A DNA stretch of 34,073 nucleotides, from assembly GCA_947470805.1 (NCBI GenBank), contig CANIVU010000096.1, positions 1 through 34,073 of the forward strand, read 5' to 3'. Position 1 is the first letter of the stretch. The number at the start of each line of letters is the position of its first letter. The notes beneath the pieces were generated by a model. It saw only the letters and a list, made by a program, of their open reading frames with translations, did no database searches and was not told the origin of the DNA. Source of the stretch: Acidobacteriota bacterium (lineage in GTDB: Bacteria > Acidobacteriota > Terriglobia > Bryobacterales > Bryobacteraceae). A program made the translations under genes and the position numbers. Of the stretch, positions 7,279 through 16,477 are shown in pieces.

Positions 7279-8553
7279 TTAATTCTCTATCAGCGTATGC
7301 GTGGCGTAGCGGTGGGTGAGGGGCAGCATCTGTTCGATGGTGGTTTTGACGATGACCTGGTAGGCCTTCGGAAACGGCGCGCCGTGGAGGGCCTGTTTGA
7401 ACTCCGCCAAGCTGCGTGGGGAGGTGAAGAAGTCCATGGCGGCTTGTATCCCGGCAGTGTAGGTGCCGACGACGGCGATGGTGCGCTGTTGGCCGTCGGA
7501 GCCCTCGCTGGGAACCACGGTGAGGAGCCCGTAGGCCTCGATCAACTGGTTCTGGGCGTTGCGCCGCGCGGCGAAGATTCGCTTCTGGCCGGTGCTTTCC
7601 ATGATCGAAATGTCCCCTGTTTCGGGGTTAAAACGCGTCGAAAACGGTGCCTTTTTGAGCCAGTATTGGATACTTTGCGTCTCAACGGAGCCTCCCATGA
7701 GCACGACGTTTCGCTTTCTCATCGCCGCCAAGGGGACGACACGTTCGGGGACGACCTGGAAAGTGGCGCCGGCGGTGGCTAGCAGCCGGGTGGCAGCAGC
7801 GGCGCCAAGTGCGTCGCCGAGGCCGACCGAGTTATAGGTCGGCAGGAGGAAGATCTTTTTACCGGCAGAGGCGGGACGGAGACGGCGGTACCACTCGGTG
7901 ACGTTGGGCGGCGCTTCGAGCATCGGCTCGCCAGCGAGGGGTTTCCAGATGCCATCCACTTCGCGGACGGGCATTTGGGGGGAGGTGGCGACGCAGATGA
8001 CGGCGTTGGCATCGGAGTCGAGGAGTGGGCCCCAGGCTTCGCGGAGAATGGGATCGATCGCGGGGCGGGAGGGGGCGGTGGTCCACCAGGCAGCGCCGGC
8101 GACGGCGAGTCCGGCGGCGAAAGCGAGAAGGATCGGCCAGCGCGACGGCTTGGCGGGGGCAGGCGTCTCCGCGCGGGGCGGTTCGATGACGGGGGTGGCC
8201 GCGGGGGTGGCTTCGACGAAGCGGGGGACGTAGCTGCCCTTGGGGAATTCGATCTGGAGGGCGGTTGCGGTGAGTTCGGTCCGGTAGAGATCTTCGAGTT
8301 TGCGGCGAAGGGTATAGGCGCGGTTCCGGACGGTGGAATCCTCCCCGGGGGCGTAGCTGGCGGGAAGGCCGATTCCCTCGACGCCGATTTGGTATTCGCT
8401 GAGTTGGGCGGCCTCGCCGGCGATCTCTTTTTCGACGAGAAACCGCAGGAGACTCTTCAATTGCTCGGCCCGGCCGAGGGTCTTGCTTTGCAACGCGGCA
8501 TCAAGCGCGGCGCGCTTCTGTTCGTTCGAGATCCGACTCAACAACTCCGGCAT
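7279..8553 (-). CDS. Membrane-anchored winged-helix regulator (ToxR-like topology)
   Basis: A 424-residue protein in three parts. Residues about 28-112 match a winged-helix DNA-binding domain common in Solibacter-type proteins: LKSLLRFLVEKEIAG, LSEYQIGVEGIG, D-S-T-V-R-N-R-A-x-T-L-R-R-K-L, and the wing FPKGSYVPRF. A Pro/Ala-rich linker follows, then one transmembrane helix at about 139-158. The remaining 260 residues would be periplasmic and form an alpha/beta domain (VVLMGG, TIAVVGTYTAGIQAAMDFF) that I cannot name. The layout is that of a one-component membrane regulator like ToxR or CadC. It diverges from the TonB receptor gene across 128 bp, which makes that gene its likely target. Direct evidence of DNA binding is absent. 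Confidence 0.75.
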   Translation of the reverse strand: MPELLSRISNEQKRAALDAALQSKTLGRAEQLKSLLRFLVEKEIAGEAAQLSEYQIGVEGIGLPASYAPGEDSTVRNRAYTLRRKLEDLYRTELTATALQIEFPKGSYVPRFVEATPAATPVIEPPRAETPAPAKPSRWPILLAFAAGLAVAGAAWWTTAPSRPAIDPILREAWGPLLDSDANAVICVATSPQMPVREVDGIWKPLAGEPMLEAPPNVTEWYRRLRPASAGKKIFLLPTYNSVGLGDALGAAAATRLLATAGATFQVVPERVVPLAAMRKRNVVLMGGSVETQSIQYWLKKAPFSTRFNPETGDISIMESTGQKRIFAARRNAQNQLIEAYGLLTVVPSEGSDGQQRTIAVVGTYTAGIQAAMDFFTSPRSLAEFKQALHGAPFPKAYQVIVKTTIEQMLPLTHRYATHTLIEN

Positions 8554-8669
8554 CGCATTCCCGTTCCAAATAAATCAGCAAGTTAGCGGGCGTTCAAAAA
8601 CGTTTGGAAACGCGCCGCGCACTTCTGCCGACCCCTTTTCTCCCTCTATCATCACCTAAACGTCTCCTT

Positions 8670-8684
8670 GGAGGAAGTCCTTTG
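8670..8684 (+). promoter_or_regulatory. Shine-Dalgarno and TTG start of the TonB receptor
   Basis: GGAGG at 8670-8674 lies 7 nt before an in-frame TTG at 8682. Starting there gives a short basic n-region (PRR) followed directly by a hydrophobic signal core. An upstream in-frame ATG-like start at 8604 would add 26 residues before the signal peptide and has no such ribosome site. Confidence 0.72.
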
Positions 8685-11600
8685 CCGCGTCGCATTCAAC
8701 TGTTTGCAATCGCGTTTTCATTTGCCGCTGTCTGTTTTCCACAGGCCTTTACGGCGAGCGTAACGGGTCTTGTTACCGACCCCAATCAAGCCGCTGTGCC
8801 CCGCGCCAACGTGCAATTGCGTAACACGAGCACCCAGGAGGTCCGCCAAACGGTCAGCAGCGGAGATGGGCGATTCGTCGTCTCCCAGGTGATCCCGGGC
8901 GAATATACGTTGACGGTGGAGGCGGCGGGGTTCAAGAAGTTCTCGAGCGGCAAGGTGACGCTGCGCGCCAATCAGGCCGCCGAAATCAATGCGGCGATGG
9001 TGCTGGGCCAGGTGACCGAGACGATTGAAGTCTCGGCGGCGGCGGCGCAGTTGGATACGCAGAGCGCGAACCAGTCGGTAACTTTGACGCGGGATCAGAT
9101 TCTGAATCTGCCGTCGAACGCGCGGAACCCGTTCGTATCGGTTCATGCGATTGCGGGTGTGACGTCGATGAGCGTGGCCCAGTCCAACAATACTTCCGAC
9201 CAAAACATGGCGCGGATCGCCTTTAACGGAGGCCGGGACATGAGCGGCCTGGTGCTGGTGGACGGCATTCCGGCGACCGCCGGCGACTGGGGCGGCCTGT
9301 TGGCCAGCCCTTCGATTGAATCCGTTCAGGAAGTGCAGGTTTCACGCAACAGCTACGACGCCGAGTTCGGGAAGTCCGGCGGCGGTGTTGTGAGCGTCGT
9401 GTCCAAAGGCGGGTCGAACGATTTCCATGGCTCGGTGTTTAACTTTCTGCGGAACGACAACCTGGACGCGAACGCCTGGGCGAACAACCGTGTGGGCCGG
9501 CCGAAGGTGGAGTTTAAGCGCAATCAGTTTGGCGCCAACCTGTCCGGTCCGCTGTGGAAGGCGAAGAGCTTGTTTTTCCTGGCTACCTATGAAGGTTTGA
9601 AGCAGGGGTCCCCGGCGACCACGACGGCGACCGTGCCGACGGACCTGCAGCGGGCGGGCAACTTCAGCCAGACGTTGAACAACGATGGGAGTCTGTCGGC
9701 GATCTTCGATCCGTTCTCCGTGCAGACGGCGGGCGGCGCGACCACGCGCACGCCGTTCCCTGGCAACATTCTGCCGCGGACGCGGTGGGACGCCGTTGGC
9801 GCGAAGGTTTTGGAACTGTATCCGAAAGCCAATTCGGCTCCGACGAGTGTGATCACCCAGGCAAACAACTTCTTCGGCGCGGGCAACTCCGTGACCAACA
9901 ACTTCCGGTGGGACGGGCGGCTGGATTGGGCCAAGAGCGAGAAGTGGCGCATGTATGGCCGCGTGACCTACGCCGAACAGCAGGGCATCACACCGCGCTT
10001 CTACGGCACCGGCGGTGACACGGGAAGTGAAGGCACTTCGCCGCGCTACCATGCCACCTGGGCGAACACGTTTGTGCCGAACCCGAACTGGGTGATTAAC
10101 GTGACAGTGGACAGCGGCCGATGGCGCGAAGAGTCCATCCCTGTGACCCTGGTTGACGGCGTGTTGGGAACCAACATCGGCTTGCCGGCCAGCCTGGTTT
10201 CGCAGATGGATTCGCCGCACTTGCCGCAGTTCAATATTCAGGGCTTTGCCGGTATTTCGAACGGCCGCATTCTGAATTTCCCCCGCCGCACCGACAACCT
10301 GCAGGTGAACAATACCCGTGAACTCGGCCGCCACAGCGTGAAGTTCGGTGGCAACGTGGAGAACGCTTATTTGAATTCGATTGACGTCCGTTCGGCCGAC
10401 TTTGCCTTCGACCGCGGTATGACGTCCGGCCCCAACGCGGCCGTTTCGAGCGCGACCTCCGGTAGCGGCCTCGCTTCGCTGCTTCTTGGCACCGGCATCG
10501 GCGCAGCGGCTACCGGGGCGACCGGCGGCGTGACGGCGGTGAACAACGCCATTACCAACCGCGTGCAGCCGGCGCCGGTGATCCGATATTACGGGCTGTA
10601 TGTGCAGGACACCTGGCGCGTGAACAACCGCCTGACCCTGAACTTCGGCATGCGCTACGAACAGCAGCGGCCCCGTACGGAGCGTTACAACCGCTACAAC
10701 TACTTCGATTACGACGCGGCCAATCCTCTGAGCCAGCAGACTGGTTTGAGCCTGAAAGGCGGGCTGAAGTTCGTGGATGGCAACAGCCGTGGCCAGACGC
10801 AGCTCGACAGCGCCGACTGGGCGCCGCGCTTCGGCTTCTCCTACAAAGTGACCAACCGCATTGTGGCGCGCGGCGGCTACGGTATCTTCTATCTGCAGGC
10901 CTGCTGCAACGCGTTGCAGGGCGGGCCGGCGGCTGGTACCGACGGCTTCACCGTCACCAGCAACTGGGTGACCTCCCGCGGTGGCGATGGCATTACGCCG
11001 CAGGATCTCTTGAGCAATCCGTTCCCGAACGGGTTGAATAAGCCGGTTGGCGGGAGCCGCGGTTTGCTGACGCAGACCGGTGGCGATGTGACCGCCGTGC
11101 AGCGCGGCCGCGATACCGGCTACTCGCAGAACGCTTCGCTTGACTTGCAGTTCGATCTGGGCCGGGGCAGCATTTTTGAAGCCGGCTACTCCGGTTCGCA
11201 GGGCCGCAAGTTGAACCTGGGCGGACTGCCGAATGTGAACCAGTTGCCTTCGTCGGCGCTTTCGCTCGGCAACGCGTTGAACGAGCAGGTGCCCAATCCG
11301 TTCTTCGGCATCTTCCCGAATGGCGTGCTGAGCGGACGGACGGTGCCGCGGCACCGCCTGCTGCGCCCGTATCCGCAGTTTGTGACGGTGGAGCTGAGCG
11401 GCGACACGCCGGGGGCTGGTTCCAGCTTCCACTCGTTGTTCCTTCGTTATGCCAAGACGTTCCAGAGTGGATTCAATTTGCTGGCCAGCTATCAGTTTTC
11501 GAAGGCGATCGATAACGCCAGCGAGAACCAGGGCTGGATCATCAACGAACGATTCCGCGACGTGAACAACCGCAGCCTGGACCGTTCGATTAGCGCGCAC

Positions 11601-12155
11601 GATGTGCCGCAGAGCTTTGTGACCGCGCTGGTGTATCATGTGCCGGTTGGCAAGGGCCGGAAGTTCGGCGCCACGATGCCGAAGGCGGTGGAGTTCGTGG
11701 CCGGCGGATGGGAAGTGTCGAGCGTGGTTCGGTTCGCCAGCGGGTTGCCGCAGCGGTTGGAAGCGCAGAACACTCTGGCCACCTATGGCTTCTCCATTCT
11801 GAACGCGCAGGTGTCGAATTTGTCCGATCTGAACGTCTCCAGCCGCACGCCGGCGCAGTGGTTCAACACGCCCGGGGCGAAGCAGCCCGCTGCCTTCACG
11901 CTGGGCAATGTGGCGCGCTTCATTCCGAATCTCCGGGCTGACGGCACGCACCACGCCGATATCAACATCGCCAAGAACTTCCAGTTCCGCGAACGGATCC
12001 GCGTGCAGTTCCGCGGGGAGATCTTCGACTTCACCAACACGCCGCAGTTCTCGCCGCCCGGTCTGACGGTCGGTAACGCGGACTTCGGCCAGGTGAACGG
12101 TACGCGCTTTGCGGACCGCCGGAATATTCAGCTTGGGCTGAAGGTGATGTTCTAA
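8682..12155 (+). CDS. Oar-like TonB-dependent outer-membrane receptor
   Basis: A 1157-residue protein from the TTG at 8682. A signal peptide (IQLFAIAFSFAAVCFPQAF) is followed by a carboxypeptidase-regulatory-like beta-sandwich at about 24-110 (V-T-G-L-V-T-D-P-N-x-A-A-V-P-x-A-x-V, PGEYTLTVEAAGFKKF). Next is a plug region (NGGRDMSGLVLVDGIPA, SIESVQEVQVSRNSYDAEFGKSGGGVVSVVSKGGSNDFHGSVF). Beyond it lies a long beta-barrel with many aromatic strands (YGLYVQDTWRVNNRLTLNFGMRYEQQ; LFLRYAKTFQSGFNLLASYQFSKAID), ending in FRGEIFDFTNTPQF and a C-terminal aromatic residue (KVMF). This is the standard size and order for the Oar-like family abundant in Acidobacteriota. It would import an unidentified large substrate using TonB energy. 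The divergent membrane regulator and the downstream peptidase are its context. Confidence 0.92.
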   Translation: MPRRIQLFAIAFSFAAVCFPQAFTASVTGLVTDPNQAAVPRANVQLRNTSTQEVRQTVSSGDGRFVVSQVIPGEYTLTVEAAGFKKFSSGKVTLRANQAAEINAAMVLGQVTETIEVSAAAAQLDTQSANQSVTLTRDQILNLPSNARNPFVSVHAIAGVTSMSVAQSNNTSDQNMARIAFNGGRDMSGLVLVDGIPATAGDWGGLLASPSIESVQEVQVSRNSYDAEFGKSGGGVVSVVSKGGSNDFHGSVFNFLRNDNLDANAWANNRVGRPKVEFKRNQFGANLSGPLWKAKSLFFLATYEGLKQGSPATTTATVPTDLQRAGNFSQTLNNDGSLSAIFDPFSVQTAGGATTRTPFPGNILPRTRWDAVGAKVLELYPKANSAPTSVITQANNFFGAGNSVTNNFRWDGRLDWAKSEKWRMYGRVTYAEQQGITPRFYGTGGDTGSEGTSPRYHATWANTFVPNPNWVINVTVDSGRWREESIPVTLVDGVLGTNIGLPASLVSQMDSPHLPQFNIQGFAGISNGRILNFPRRTDNLQVNNTRELGRHSVKFGGNVENAYLNSIDVRSADFAFDRGMTSGPNAAVSSATSGSGLASLLLGTGIGAAATGATGGVTAVNNAITNRVQPAPVIRYYGLYVQDTWRVNNRLTLNFGMRYEQQRPRTERYNRYNYFDYDAANPLSQQTGLSLKGGLKFVDGNSRGQTQLDSADWAPRFGFSYKVTNRIVARGGYGIFYLQACCNALQGGPAAGTDGFTVTSNWVTSRGGDGITPQDLLSNPFPNGLNKPVGGSRGLLTQTGGDVTAVQRGRDTGYSQNASLDLQFDLGRGSIFEAGYSGSQGRKLNLGGLPNVNQLPSSALSLGNALNEQVPNPFFGIFPNGVLSGRTVPRHRLLRPYPQFVTVELSGDTPGAGSSFHSLFLRYAKTFQSGFNLLASYQFSKAIDNASENQGWIINERFRDVNNRSLDRSISAHDVPQSFVTALVYHVPVGKGRKFGATMPKAVEFVAGGWEVSSVVRFASGLPQRLEAQNTLATYGFSILNAQVSNLSDLNVSSRTPAQWFNTPGAKQPAAFTLGNVARFIPNLRADGTHHADINIAKNFQFRERIRVQFRGEIFDFTNTPQFSPPGLTVGNADFGQVNGTRFADRRNIQLGLKVMF

Positions 12156-12191
12156 ACCGCGGTGGACGAGAGCGGTCGCTACACTAACAAT

Positions 12192-13805
12192 ATGCGACTG
12201 CTCTCGTCTCTTCTTGTTGCCGCGCTGGCGCTGCAGGCCCAGGACGCGATTACCGGCGAAAATATCCGCGCCCACATACGGTTTTTAGCGAGTGACTTGT
12301 TGGAAGGGCGCGGGGTGGGCACGCGGGGCGGGGAACTGGCGACGAACTATATTGCGTCGCAGTTGGCGATTGCCGGGGCGAAGCCGGCGGGGGAGAACGG
12401 CACCTATTTCCAGAAGGTGGAACTGGTGGGTGTGGAGCCGCAGACGTCGGCCACGCTGAGCGCGGGGAAGGGCGGCGCGGACGGGGTGTCTTTCAACTGG
12501 TCTGGCGGCTTTGTGGGCAACACGATGCAGCAAAAGGCGCGGGCGGATTTCGACGCCGAGGCTGTGTTTGTGGGGCATGGGATTACGGCGCCGGAGTTTG
12601 AGTGGAGCGATTACAAGGGCGTCGACGTGAAGGGCAAGGTGGTGGTGTTGTTCACCAACGAGCCGCCGAGCGAAGACCCCAAGTTCTTCGGCGGCCGGGC
12701 ACTTACCTACTACGGGCGCTGGACCTATAAGTACGAAGAAGCGCTGCGGCAGGGCGCGGTGGCTTGTGTGATCATTCACACGTCGCCGACGGCCGGGTAC
12801 GGCTGGGAAGTGGTGAAGAGTTCGTGGGGGAAGGAAGACCCGCAGGTGAAGCTGACGCCCGGGGCGGCGGCGTTGGCGTTTGCCGGCTGGGTGTCGAAAG
12901 ATTCCGGGGAGAAGCTGGCAGCGTTGGGCGGATACACAGTGGATGAGCTGTTGAAGAAGGCCGACACCAAGGGCTTTCAAGCGTTTCCGTTAGGGATTCG
13001 AATTAAGGGTTCCGTTCCGACGAAGATCCGGCAGATTCAGGCGTCGAATGTGGCGGCGATCATTCCGGGCAGCGATCCGGTGTTGAGCAAGGAAGCAATC
13101 GTTTTTAGCGCGCATTGGGACCATCTGGGAATTGGCGATCCGGTAAACGGGGACAAGATCTACAACGGTGCCGTGGACAACGCCAGCGGTTGCGCGGTGC
13201 TGATTGAGATTGCGCGGGCGTGGGGCGCGCTGCGGAACCGGCCGAAGCGGTCGGCCATTTTTGTGGCCGTGACGGCGGAGGAGAGCGGGTTGCGCGGTGC
13301 GGAAGTGTACGCGGTGCGGCCCGTGATTCCGATGGGGAAGACGGCGTTGAACTTGAACTTTGATTCGTTCTTTCCATTCGGTCGGGTGAAGGATGTTGTC
13401 GTCAACGGCGCCGAGCGCACCTCAGTGTTTCCGGTGGTGCAGCAGGTGGCGAAGCGGTTCAACCTGAGCATCAAGGCGGATCCGCGGCCGGAGCAGGGGC
13501 ACTACTATCGCTCCGACCACTTCGCGTTTGCGCGCGCCGGGGTACCTGCCTTTTCCATCAATATGGGCGATGAGTACATCGGCAAAGACGAGACGGCCGG
13601 GGCGCAGTTGGCGTTTGAATACAACGCCAAGAACTACCATCAACCGAGCGATGAGTACAAAGAGAGCTGGGACATGGGCGGGCCGGAGCAGATGGCGCGG
13701 TTCGGCTTCACCATCGGTCTGACGGTTGCCAACACGGCGGCGATGCCCACATGGCGGGCCGGGGACGAGTTCCTGCCGGCGCGGCAGAAGAGTCTGGGTC
13801 AGTAG
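12192..13805 (+). CDS. Secreted M28 family metallopeptidase with PA insert
   Basis: A 537-residue protein. The ATG at 12192 gives a clear signal peptide (MRLLSSLLVAALALQAQ). The region ITGENIRAHIRFLASDLLEGRGVGTRGGELATNYIASQL is the usual start of M28 aminopeptidases. A PA-type insert runs about 90-270 (KGKVVVLFTNEPP). The zinc site is visible: SAHWDHLG with His near 308, AVDNASGCAVL with a bridging Asp, AEESGLRGAE with Glu, and YRSDHFAFARAGVPAF with a late His. It would cleave N-terminal residues from peptides in the periplasm or outside. It follows the TonB receptor by 36 bp and could process what that receptor binds. No ribosome site is seen; a TACACT box ends 6 bp before the ATG. It overlaps the P450 gene by 7 bp. 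Confidence 0.9.
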   Translation: MRLLSSLLVAALALQAQDAITGENIRAHIRFLASDLLEGRGVGTRGGELATNYIASQLAIAGAKPAGENGTYFQKVELVGVEPQTSATLSAGKGGADGVSFNWSGGFVGNTMQQKARADFDAEAVFVGHGITAPEFEWSDYKGVDVKGKVVVLFTNEPPSEDPKFFGGRALTYYGRWTYKYEEALRQGAVACVIIHTSPTAGYGWEVVKSSWGKEDPQVKLTPGAAALAFAGWVSKDSGEKLAALGGYTVDELLKKADTKGFQAFPLGIRIKGSVPTKIRQIQASNVAAIIPGSDPVLSKEAIVFSAHWDHLGIGDPVNGDKIYNGAVDNASGCAVLIEIARAWGALRNRPKRSAIFVAVTAEESGLRGAEVYAVRPVIPMGKTALNLNFDSFFPFGRVKDVVVNGAERTSVFPVVQQVAKRFNLSIKADPRPEQGHYYRSDHFAFARAGVPAFSINMGDEYIGKDETAGAQLAFEYNAKNYHQPSDEYKESWDMGGPEQMARFGFTIGLTVANTAAMPTWRAGDEFLPARQKSLGQ

Positions 13806-15139
13806 CGCGGTTCGGCGCGCAGGCGGAGGCCGCCTTTGGCGCGGAGGGTGAGCAGCGGCGCTAGTTGCACTGGCGCCGCGTCCGCGCGCCGGAAGCGCCA
13901 TTTACGGGCGAGGGCGGCGAGGATGATGACGCCCTCCATCCAGGCGAACCGTTCGCCAATGCATAGGCGCGGTCCGCCGCCGAAGGGGTAGTAGGCGAAC
14001 TTGGGACGGTCGGGGTCCTCGGTCTCCCAGCGTTCGGGTAGGAAGCGGTCCGGCTCCGGCCAGTATTTGGGGGACCGGTGCATGGTGTAGGGGCTGAGCA
14101 GGACGATGGACTTGCGGGGGATCTGGTAGCCGGCGATTTCGAGGTCCATGGTGGCCATGCGCCCGATGGCCCAGGCGGGTGGGTACAGCCGCATGGTTTC
14201 GCCGAAGACGTGGCCTGTATAGGGGAGGAAGGGCACGTCTTCGAACGTTGGCTCGCGGTCGCCCAGGACTTCGTCGAGTTCGCGATGCATCTTCGCCTCC
14301 ACCTCCGGATGTTCGGCGAGCAGGTACCAGGCCCAGGTGAGGGCGGTGGCGGTGGTTTCGTGGCCGGCGATGAAGAGGGTCAGCGTTTCGTCGCGGACCT
14401 GCTTATCGGTCATGCCGGAGTGGTCGCCTTCGGTGTCGCGGGAGGCGAGCATGGTGCTGAGCAAGTCGCCCGTGTCCTCACCGCTGGCGCGGCGCTCGTT
14501 GATGATGCGGTAGATGGTTTTGTCGAGCGTTTCGCCGGCCTTCATGAAGCGGCGCATGAAGGGGATGGGGAGATATTGCAGGTACTGCGAGAGTGGGAAC
14601 ATGAGCACCGGCATCATTTCTAGCAGGGCGTTCATGGCTTCGCCGACCGTGGGGGCGTCCTCTTCGACGTCGGCGCTGAAGAGGGTGCGGCCGACGATGG
14701 CGAGGGTGAGACGCATCATTTCGCGATCGATGTCGACAACGGCGCCATCGGCGTAGCGCGCGCGGGAGCGGATGGCGAGGGCGCTCATGTCGGTGGCGTA
14801 GCGCTTGAGGCGGTCGCGGTGGAAGGCGGGTTGGACCAGGCGGCGCTGGCGAAGGTGGGAGGCGCCTTCGTTGGTCAGCAGGCCTTCGCCCAGGAGGGAC
14901 TTGGCGCGTTGCAGAATGCGGCTTTTCATGAACGCCGCGTTCTTCGTCACCAAGGCTTCCTGCACCAGCGCGGGCGAGTTCAGGAAGTACATGTGCTGGT
15001 GCCCGGCACGGAAGTAGCAGAGGTCGCCGTAGTCCTCGGTGCAGCGGGTGAGGAAGCCGAGCGGGTCGGCACGGAATGCGCTGAAGCTGCCGCCCAGGGA
15101 GCGGACGCGCGGACCGGGAGGACGCACCAGACGTGCCAT
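13799..15139 (-). CDS. Cytochrome P450
   Basis: A 446-residue P450. The I-helix oxygen-binding motif AGHETT is at 258-263, the K-helix ExxR (ETMR) at 314-317, the FLPERW block near 366-371, and the heme loop FGGGPRLCIG at 386-395 with Cys393 as the thiolate ligand. The sequence resembles class-I bacterial P450s of the CYP102/CYP4-like branch more than CYP101; the exact family cannot be called by eye. It lacks a membrane anchor and a fused reductase, so separate redox partners are needed and none is in the window. The start is 4 bp after the heme c/copper oxygenase gene, so the two oxidases are probably co-transcribed. The substrate is unknown. Confidence 0.93.
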   Translation of the reverse strand: MARLVRPPGPRVRSLGGSFSAFRADPLGFLTRCTEDYGDLCYFRAGHQHMYFLNSPALVQEALVTKNAAFMKSRILQRAKSLLGEGLLTNEGASHLRQRRLVQPAFHRDRLKRYATDMSALAIRSRARYADGAVVDIDREMMRLTLAIVGRTLFSADVEEDAPTVGEAMNALLEMMPVLMFPLSQYLQYLPIPFMRRFMKAGETLDKTIYRIINERRASGEDTGDLLSTMLASRDTEGDHSGMTDKQVRDETLTLFIAGHETTATALTWAWYLLAEHPEVEAKMHRELDEVLGDREPTFEDVPFLPYTGHVFGETMRLYPPAWAIGRMATMDLEIAGYQIPRKSIVLLSPYTMHRSPKYWPEPDRFLPERWETEDPDRPKFAYYPFGGGPRLCIGERFAWMEGVIILAALARKWRFRRADAAPVQLAPLLTLRAKGGLRLRAEPRY

Positions 15140-15143
15140 GGAG

Positions 15144-16427
15144 CTAGCGCCGGTTGTTGTGCTTCTGGAACTTGATCAGGTCGATCAGGCTTTGGTTGTC
15201 GAGCGTGACGCCCATGAAGGCCAGGCACATTTCGTCTTCGGTGCCTTCACCCCAGCGAACGTCCTTCAACGGATTGGAGGGGTTTTTGGGGTTGTCGGCC
15301 GAGTTGTCGAAGCGGCAGGTAACCCGCATCTGGTCCAGGTTGTTCATGCGGATCGGTTCGACAAACGAATAGAAGCCTTGCCAGTTGAAATCCCAGTCGT
15401 CGATCTTAATGAGGGAGTTCTTGGGGCGGCCGAACAGGTCGGTATGATTCACTTCGATCTTCTTGCCCAGCAGGTGCATGTGCGGCACCACCATATAGAC
15501 GTTGCCGGCGGGCATGGGGAACGCCGCGTTCACGGCCTGATCTTTCGCGCCAGCAGGAATGCGGAAGGAGGTGTTCACGACCGGCAGGAACACCATACGC
15601 TTTTCCAGTTTTTCCTCGGGTTTGGCGAAATAGAGGCCAACCTTCGTCTGGTCGGCGTACTCTTTTCCTGCGGGGAAATAGTGCATCTGGATGATGATGC
15701 GGGCTCCCTTCGGAAGGAGGAGACCAACGCCCTCCGGCAGCAGAGCCTGGCGGGAGCCGGGGACCCATCCGCCAAGCATGGAGCCTGCCGAGAGCTGCAC
15801 GCCCTGGCCGGGGCCGCCGAAACATTCGTAGCCCGGTTCTTCGTCCTTGGCGTCGAGTTCAGCCGATTTGCCCGTTTCGTCGATGTAGAGGATTACGTGG
15901 TGGGCCACCTGGCGATTGCCGGGGACTACCTGCACGGCTTTCACCCAAACGTCTTCATCGAAGCCGGCAGGTACTACGAAGCAGCGGTAGATATCCTTGC
16001 GGCGCGGAACGTTGTAGAGTTCGGGCATGCGGATGACCGCGTCGGGTTCGCCGAGCTGCCATTCGCCCGTCTCCGGCTGAGCTTCGGGCAGGTCCGCCGG
16101 ATCGCCTTCGGGCGCGCCGGCTGTGAACCAGTCGAGCAGCATCTGCCGTTCGTCTTCGGTCAGGCCGAAGTCGTTCTTGAACTTGCCGTGCGCGTCGGTG
16201 GGTTTCCACGGCGGCATGATCCGGTCCTTGACGACGCGTTGAATGTCGGTGCCCCAGGTTTTAGCGGCTTCGTAGGAATCGAGCGCGAACGGAGCGATGT
16301 CTCCGGCGCGGTGGCAGCCTTGGCACTTTTCCTGGAAGAGCCGGGAGATCTCTTTGGTATAAGTGACCTCCGCCGTCGCCAACGGCGCCAGCGCGAACGA
16401 TGCGAATAGGGACAGAACGAGCTTCAT
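15144..16427 (-). CDS. Heme c domain fused to a PHM-like copper monooxygenase
   Basis: A 427-residue exported protein (signal MKLVLSLFASFALAPLATA). Residues about 22-105 are a cytochrome c domain with CQGCH at 35-39 and MPPW near 71 giving the methionine ligand. Residues about 140-420 follow the copper type II, ascorbate-dependent monooxygenase (peptidylglycine hydroxylating) fold. The ligand set is complete by pattern: HH at 176-177 in AHHVILY, His249 in IIIQMHYF, HMH at 316-318, and Met400 in EDEMC. The reaction would be C-H hydroxylation in the periplasm, with heme c as the probable electron inlet; the substrate is unknown. A good ribosome site (GGGAG) precedes the ATG. It is 50 bp downstream of ispF and 4 bp upstream of the P450 gene. 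Confidence 0.83.
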   Translation of the reverse strand: MKLVLSLFASFALAPLATAEVTYTKEISRLFQEKCQGCHRAGDIAPFALDSYEAAKTWGTDIQRVVKDRIMPPWKPTDAHGKFKNDFGLTEDERQMLLDWFTAGAPEGDPADLPEAQPETGEWQLGEPDAVIRMPELYNVPRRKDIYRCFVVPAGFDEDVWVKAVQVVPGNRQVAHHVILYIDETGKSAELDAKDEEPGYECFGGPGQGVQLSAGSMLGGWVPGSRQALLPEGVGLLLPKGARIIIQMHYFPAGKEYADQTKVGLYFAKPEEKLEKRMVFLPVVNTSFRIPAGAKDQAVNAAFPMPAGNVYMVVPHMHLLGKKIEVNHTDLFGRPKNSLIKIDDWDFNWQGFYSFVEPIRMNNLDQMRVTCRFDNSADNPKNPSNPLKDVRWGEGTEDEMCLAFMGVTLDNQSLIDLIKFQKHNNRR

Positions 16428-16477
16428 ACGCTTCTCCCATTATGGACGCTCCCGGTCCACGTTTGGAGAGAAGGAAT

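Noticed and set aside
9342-12275. A 977-codon open frame on the minus strand opposite the TonB receptor
   Set aside because: It is an antisense shadow. The plus strand encodes a full, well-conserved receptor, and the antisense translation is Arg/His/Ala-rich with no family motif or ribosome site.
15039-16409. A 456-codon plus-strand frame opposite the heme c/copper oxygenase
   Set aside because: The minus strand has a signal peptide, heme motif and complete copper ligands; the plus frame has none.
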